From positions 1 to 43,106 of the forward strand of contig JAHEYK010000010.1 of assembly GCA_023251625.1 (NCBI GenBank): a stretch of 43,106 nt of DNA, written 5' to 3'. The notes under the pieces are model-generated. The model did not search any database and was not told where the DNA came from. It saw only the letters and a program-made list of their open reading frames with translations. Positions 41,017 to 43,106 of this stretch are shown here, in pieces (the first letter of the stretch is position 1; each line of letters starts with the position of its first letter). The DNA comes from Bacteroidota bacterium. Its GTDB lineage: Bacteria; Bacteroidota; Bacteroidia; Palsa-948. The position numbers and the translations under genes were made by a program.

Positions 41017-42309
41017 ATGTCCCTGAGCTCCCGCGATAAAAAAAATATCTGGCACCCTTATACACAGCACCGGCTTTTTCCTGATTCTATCGGTATTGTT
41101 AAGTCAAAGGGTAGCTATGTGTTTGACGAGCAAGGAAAAAAATATATTGATGCTCTTTCTTCCTGGTGGACTTGCATTCACGGCCATAGCCATCCTTATA
41201 TCGCACAAAAGGTTTCTGCCCAGCTGAAAAAACTGGCACATGTCATCTTTGCCGGATTTACCCATGAACCGGCTGTGCAATTAGCCGAACGTTTGCTTGA
41301 AAAACTTCCGAAGAATCAGAAGAGGATATTTTTTTCGGATGATGGATCTACAGCGGTTGAAGTGGCTTTGAAGATGTCTTTTCAGTATTGGCATAATAAA
41401 GGGGAATCAAAACCCAAGGTCATTGCTTTCAGGAATGCCTACCATGGAGATACCTTTGGTGCCATGTCTGTAAGTGAACGTGGTGCTTTTTCGAAACCAT
41501 TTGAGTCTAATTTGTTTGATGTTATTTTTGTTGAACCTCCTGTTAAAGGGAAAGAACAGCAATCAGTTGAAAATTTCAAATTTCAAATTTCAAGTTTTAA
41601 GTCTCAAGTTGCAGCTTTTATTTTTGAGCCCATCGTTCAGGGTGTTGCAGGGATGGTAATTCATGAGGCAGAAGCACTCAGCGAAATGATCAGGATATGC
41701 AGGGAGAATCAGATATTTACTATTGCGGATGAAGTCTTCACCGGGTTTGGCCGGACCGGAAAATTTTTTGCTTCGGATTACCTTTCTGAAAAAGCGGATA
41801 TGATGTGTCTCTCAAAGGGGCTCACCGGAGGTGCGATGGCTATGGGGGTTACTTCCTGCACAGAGGAAATATTCAATGGTTTTCTTTCGGAAGATAGGAT
41901 GAAGACATTTTTTCACGGGCATTCTTTCACAGCTAATCCCGTTGCCTGTGCTGCCTCGTTGGCAAGTATGGATCTGATGGAAAGAAAGGATACGTGGAAG
42001 AATATTAAGCGAATCGAAAAAAGGCATCAGCAATTTATGAAACAAGTCTCAAGTCTCAAGTCTCAAGTCTCAAGTAAAATTGGGGATATACGATTGTTGG
42101 GAGTCATGCTGGCTATTGAGCTAAAAACATCGGATAAGACCTCTTACTTCAATTCCATCCGCGATAAAGCAGCTAAGTTTTTTTTGGATAAAGGTATTCT
42201 GCTTCGCCCGCTTGGTAATGTTATTTACATCGTTCCTCCCTATTGTATCTCAGATAAGGATTTGAACTACATTTACGATTCAATAATTGAGTTTATTGAA
42301 TCACTTTAA
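41017..42309 (+). CDS. bioA: Adenosylmethionine-8-amino-7-oxononanoate aminotransferase
   Basis: BioA is a PLP aminotransferase making 7,8-diaminononanoate from 8-amino-7-oxononanoate, with SAM as amino donor. Landmarks are IWHPYTQH, SSWWTCIHGHSHP, FFSDDGSTAVEVALKMSFQYW, FRNAYHGDTFGAMS, DEVFTGFGRTG and the PLP Lys near residue 267 in LSKGLTGG. Two segments are encoded by heptamer arrays: NFKFQISSFKSQVA (about residues 186-199) and QVSSLKSQVSS (about 343-353). They fall in loops variable in the family, so the enzyme may still work. The second array has four identical 7-base units and could cause frameshift by slippage. Order after bioD is the usual operon arrangement. Confidence 0.96.
   Translation: MSLSSRDKKNIWHPYTQHRLFPDSIGIVKSKGSYVFDEQGKKYIDALSSWWTCIHGHSHPYIAQKVSAQLKKLAHVIFAGFTHEPAVQLAERLLEKLPKNQKRIFFSDDGSTAVEVALKMSFQYWHNKGESKPKVIAFRNAYHGDTFGAMSVSERGAFSKPFESNLFDVIFVEPPVKGKEQQSVENFKFQISSFKSQVAAFIFEPIVQGVAGMVIHEAEALSEMIRICRENQIFTIADEVFTGFGRTGKFFASDYLSEKADMMCLSKGLTGGAMAMGVTSCTEEIFNGFLSEDRMKTFFHGHSFTANPVACAASLASMDLMERKDTWKNIKRIEKRHQQFMKQVSSLKSQVSSKIGDIRLLGVMLAIELKTSDKTSYFNSIRDKAAKFFLDKGILLRPLGNVIYIVPPYCISDKDLNYIYDSIIEFIESL
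41571..41612. repeat. 7-base-period array translated within bioA (AAATTTC type)
   Basis: Units AAATTTC three times, then AAGTTTT, AAGTCTC, AAGTTGC. In the bioA frame it reads NFKFQISSFKSQVA. It has the same period and related units to the arrays at 36534 and 42044. Confidence 0.75.
42044..42078. repeat. Perfect 7-base tandem repeat in bioA (AAGTCTC x4)
   Basis: Four identical AAGTCTC units (42044-42071) are followed by AAGTAAA. As 7 is not a multiple of 3, gain or loss of one unit would shift the bioA reading frame from about residue 343 on, removing the last 85-90 residues. Confidence 0.85.
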
Positions 42310-42801
42310 ATGAAGGCTCAGCAAATATTCTTTTTCTTGATGATTATTTTTATGGCAGGATGCCATAATTTCAGGTCATGGACAGATGAAGAACGCAAGG
42401 ATTTTAGATTAAAATGTCAGCAAACAGATACATTTAATAATTATAGCTTTTATTTAGCGGGTTTTGAATTTGATGAGATTGATACAATAATTGTGAAGGA
42501 ATACAAAGACACAGTTTTTATTGATTCATTCAGGATATTTCCAAGTAACTCGCAAAGCCCAGATGAAAAAAGGAGAAAAATATTTGTGGCTTCTATTAGT
42601 AATACATTAAATATTAAACATCGATATCAATTTATAATTTCGGGGCAAAAACCTTATGAATTATCCAATATGAAAATGACGATGTGGCCTACATACTCTC
42701 AAGATCAGGAATGTTATGATTGTAGAATGGCGGATTATACAATAGATGGTGTCATTTATCAAGGGTATGGGAATCTAACAATAGCTAAGAGAGATAAATA
42801 G
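42310..42801 (+). CDS. Small hypothetical lipoprotein
   Basis: 163 residues. The N-terminus [18 protein letters not shown] is a lipoprotein signal ending in the lipobox MAGC. The mature protein is polar and contains [22 protein letters not shown], a [12 protein letters not shown] strand, and two closely spaced Cys (ECYDCRM). No known family is recognised. The ATG touches the bioA stop with no spacer, and the biotin carboxylase gene begins one base after its stop, so it is part of the operon. Confidence 0.6.
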   Translation: MKAQQIFFFLMIIFMAGCHNFRSWTDEERKDFRLKCQQTDTFNNYSFYLAGFEFDEIDTIIVKEYKDTVFIDSFRIFPSNSQSPDEKRRKIFVASISNTLNIKHRYQFIISGQKPYELSNMKMTMWPTYSQDQECYDCRMADYTIDGVIYQGYGNLTIAKRDK

Positions 42802-42802
42802 C

Positions 42803-43106
42803 ATGGTGATAAAAAAAATACTGATAGCTAACCGTGGCGAGATCGCCCTTCGCATTATGCGCTCGTGTAAGGAGATGGGAATATCTACAGTTGCCGTTTT
42901 CTCCGAGGCCGATCGTAATGCACCGTTTGTACGCTATGCAGATGAAGCAGTATGTATTGGCCCTCCGGTATCAGCACAGTCTTATCTCAATGGAGAAAAA
43001 ATAATTGAGGTATGCAAACAGCTGAAAGTGGATGCTGTGCATCCAGGTTATGGTTTCCTTTCTGAGAATGCTGCGTTTGCACGTAATGTGGAAAAGAACG
43101 GAATTG
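42803..43106 (+). CDS. accC: Biotin carboxylase subunit of an acyl-CoA carboxylase (partial)
   Basis: The first 101 codons are present; the gene runs off the right edge. [22 protein letters not shown] and [24 protein letters not shown] are the N-terminal biotin carboxylase signature, and [19 protein letters not shown] follows. It may belong to acetyl-, propionyl- or methylcrotonyl-CoA carboxylase; the details need the missing part. A biotin-using enzyme directly after the biotin genes, one base after the lipoprotein gene, suggests shared expression of cofactor and client enzyme. Confidence 0.9.
   Translation, partial: MVIKKILIANRGEIALRIMRSCKEMGISTVAVFSEADRNAPFVRYADEAVCIGPPVSAQSYLNGEKIIEVCKQLKVDAVHPGYGFLSENAAFARNVEKNGI

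Noticed and set aside
42044-42078. CRISPR-like or satellite interpretation of the heptamer arrays
   Set aside because: There are no spacers between units, the unit is only 7 bases and no cas gene is present.

Overview
The window is a stretch of chromosome from a member of the Bacteroidota (Bacteroidetes). Four things point there: a C-terminal type IX secretion (Por) sorting domain on the largest protein; upstream boxes of the TAnnTTTG type, several with a TTG/TTTG 17-21 bases further upstream; AT-rich leaders with few Shine-Dalgarno-like sequences; and many gene pairs overlapping as ATGA. The species cannot be named from sequence alone. No rRNA, tRNA, CRISPR array, transposase or prophage gene was seen.

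Layout. Bases 1-8437 are mostly housekeeping genes: a truncated exported protein, a YdcF/SanA-type membrane protein, an M1 aminopeptidase-like lipoprotein, valS, nadC, a DUF4783 protein, rlmH and galE. From about 7.4 to 30.9 kb lies a surface polysaccharide locus, mostly on the minus strand. It holds galE, a membrane-anchored CotH-kinase/beta-helix protein, five glycosyltransferases, four SAM methyltransferases, a polysaccharide deacetylase, a FemAB/GNAT-type transferase, a large polytopic protein (possible polymerase), a CDP-sugar set (rfbF, rfbG, a reductase/epimerase and an RfbC-like cupin), an MptE/DUF115-like protein, an acyltransferase-3 and a Wzm/Wzt ABC exporter. Two plus-strand islands (13.5-14.8 kb and 18.8-20.6 kb) interrupt it. 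A shrunken sugar epimerase gene at 13.0-13.3 kb is a deletion remnant.

Divergent from the exporter is a 1674-residue T9SS cargo protein with two copies of a LamG-like module and seven PKD domains. Then come rplS and trmD (minus strand), and a plus-strand biotin operon: bioB, a predicted outer-membrane beta-barrel, bioF, bioD, bioA, a small lipoprotein, and the start of a biotin carboxylase gene that runs off the window. The operon thus makes biotin and apparently leads into a biotin-dependent enzyme. No bioC/bioH-type gene for the pimeloyl step is present here.

The most unusual signal is not a gene. Two classes of short interspersed repeat are scattered through the housekeeping parts and have entered coding sequence. 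One is a palindrome with arms close to CCCCTCTCCT (four copies), one of which is translated inside valS. The other is a set of degenerate arrays with a strict 7-base period (units like AAGTCTC, AAATTTC, TGTAAGA, AGGCAAT). These abut gene ends, supply the N-terminus of the M1 protein and are translated twice inside bioA. One bioA array has four identical 7-base units, so it could in principle slip and shift the frame. nadC carries a further in-frame insertion next to its active-site region.
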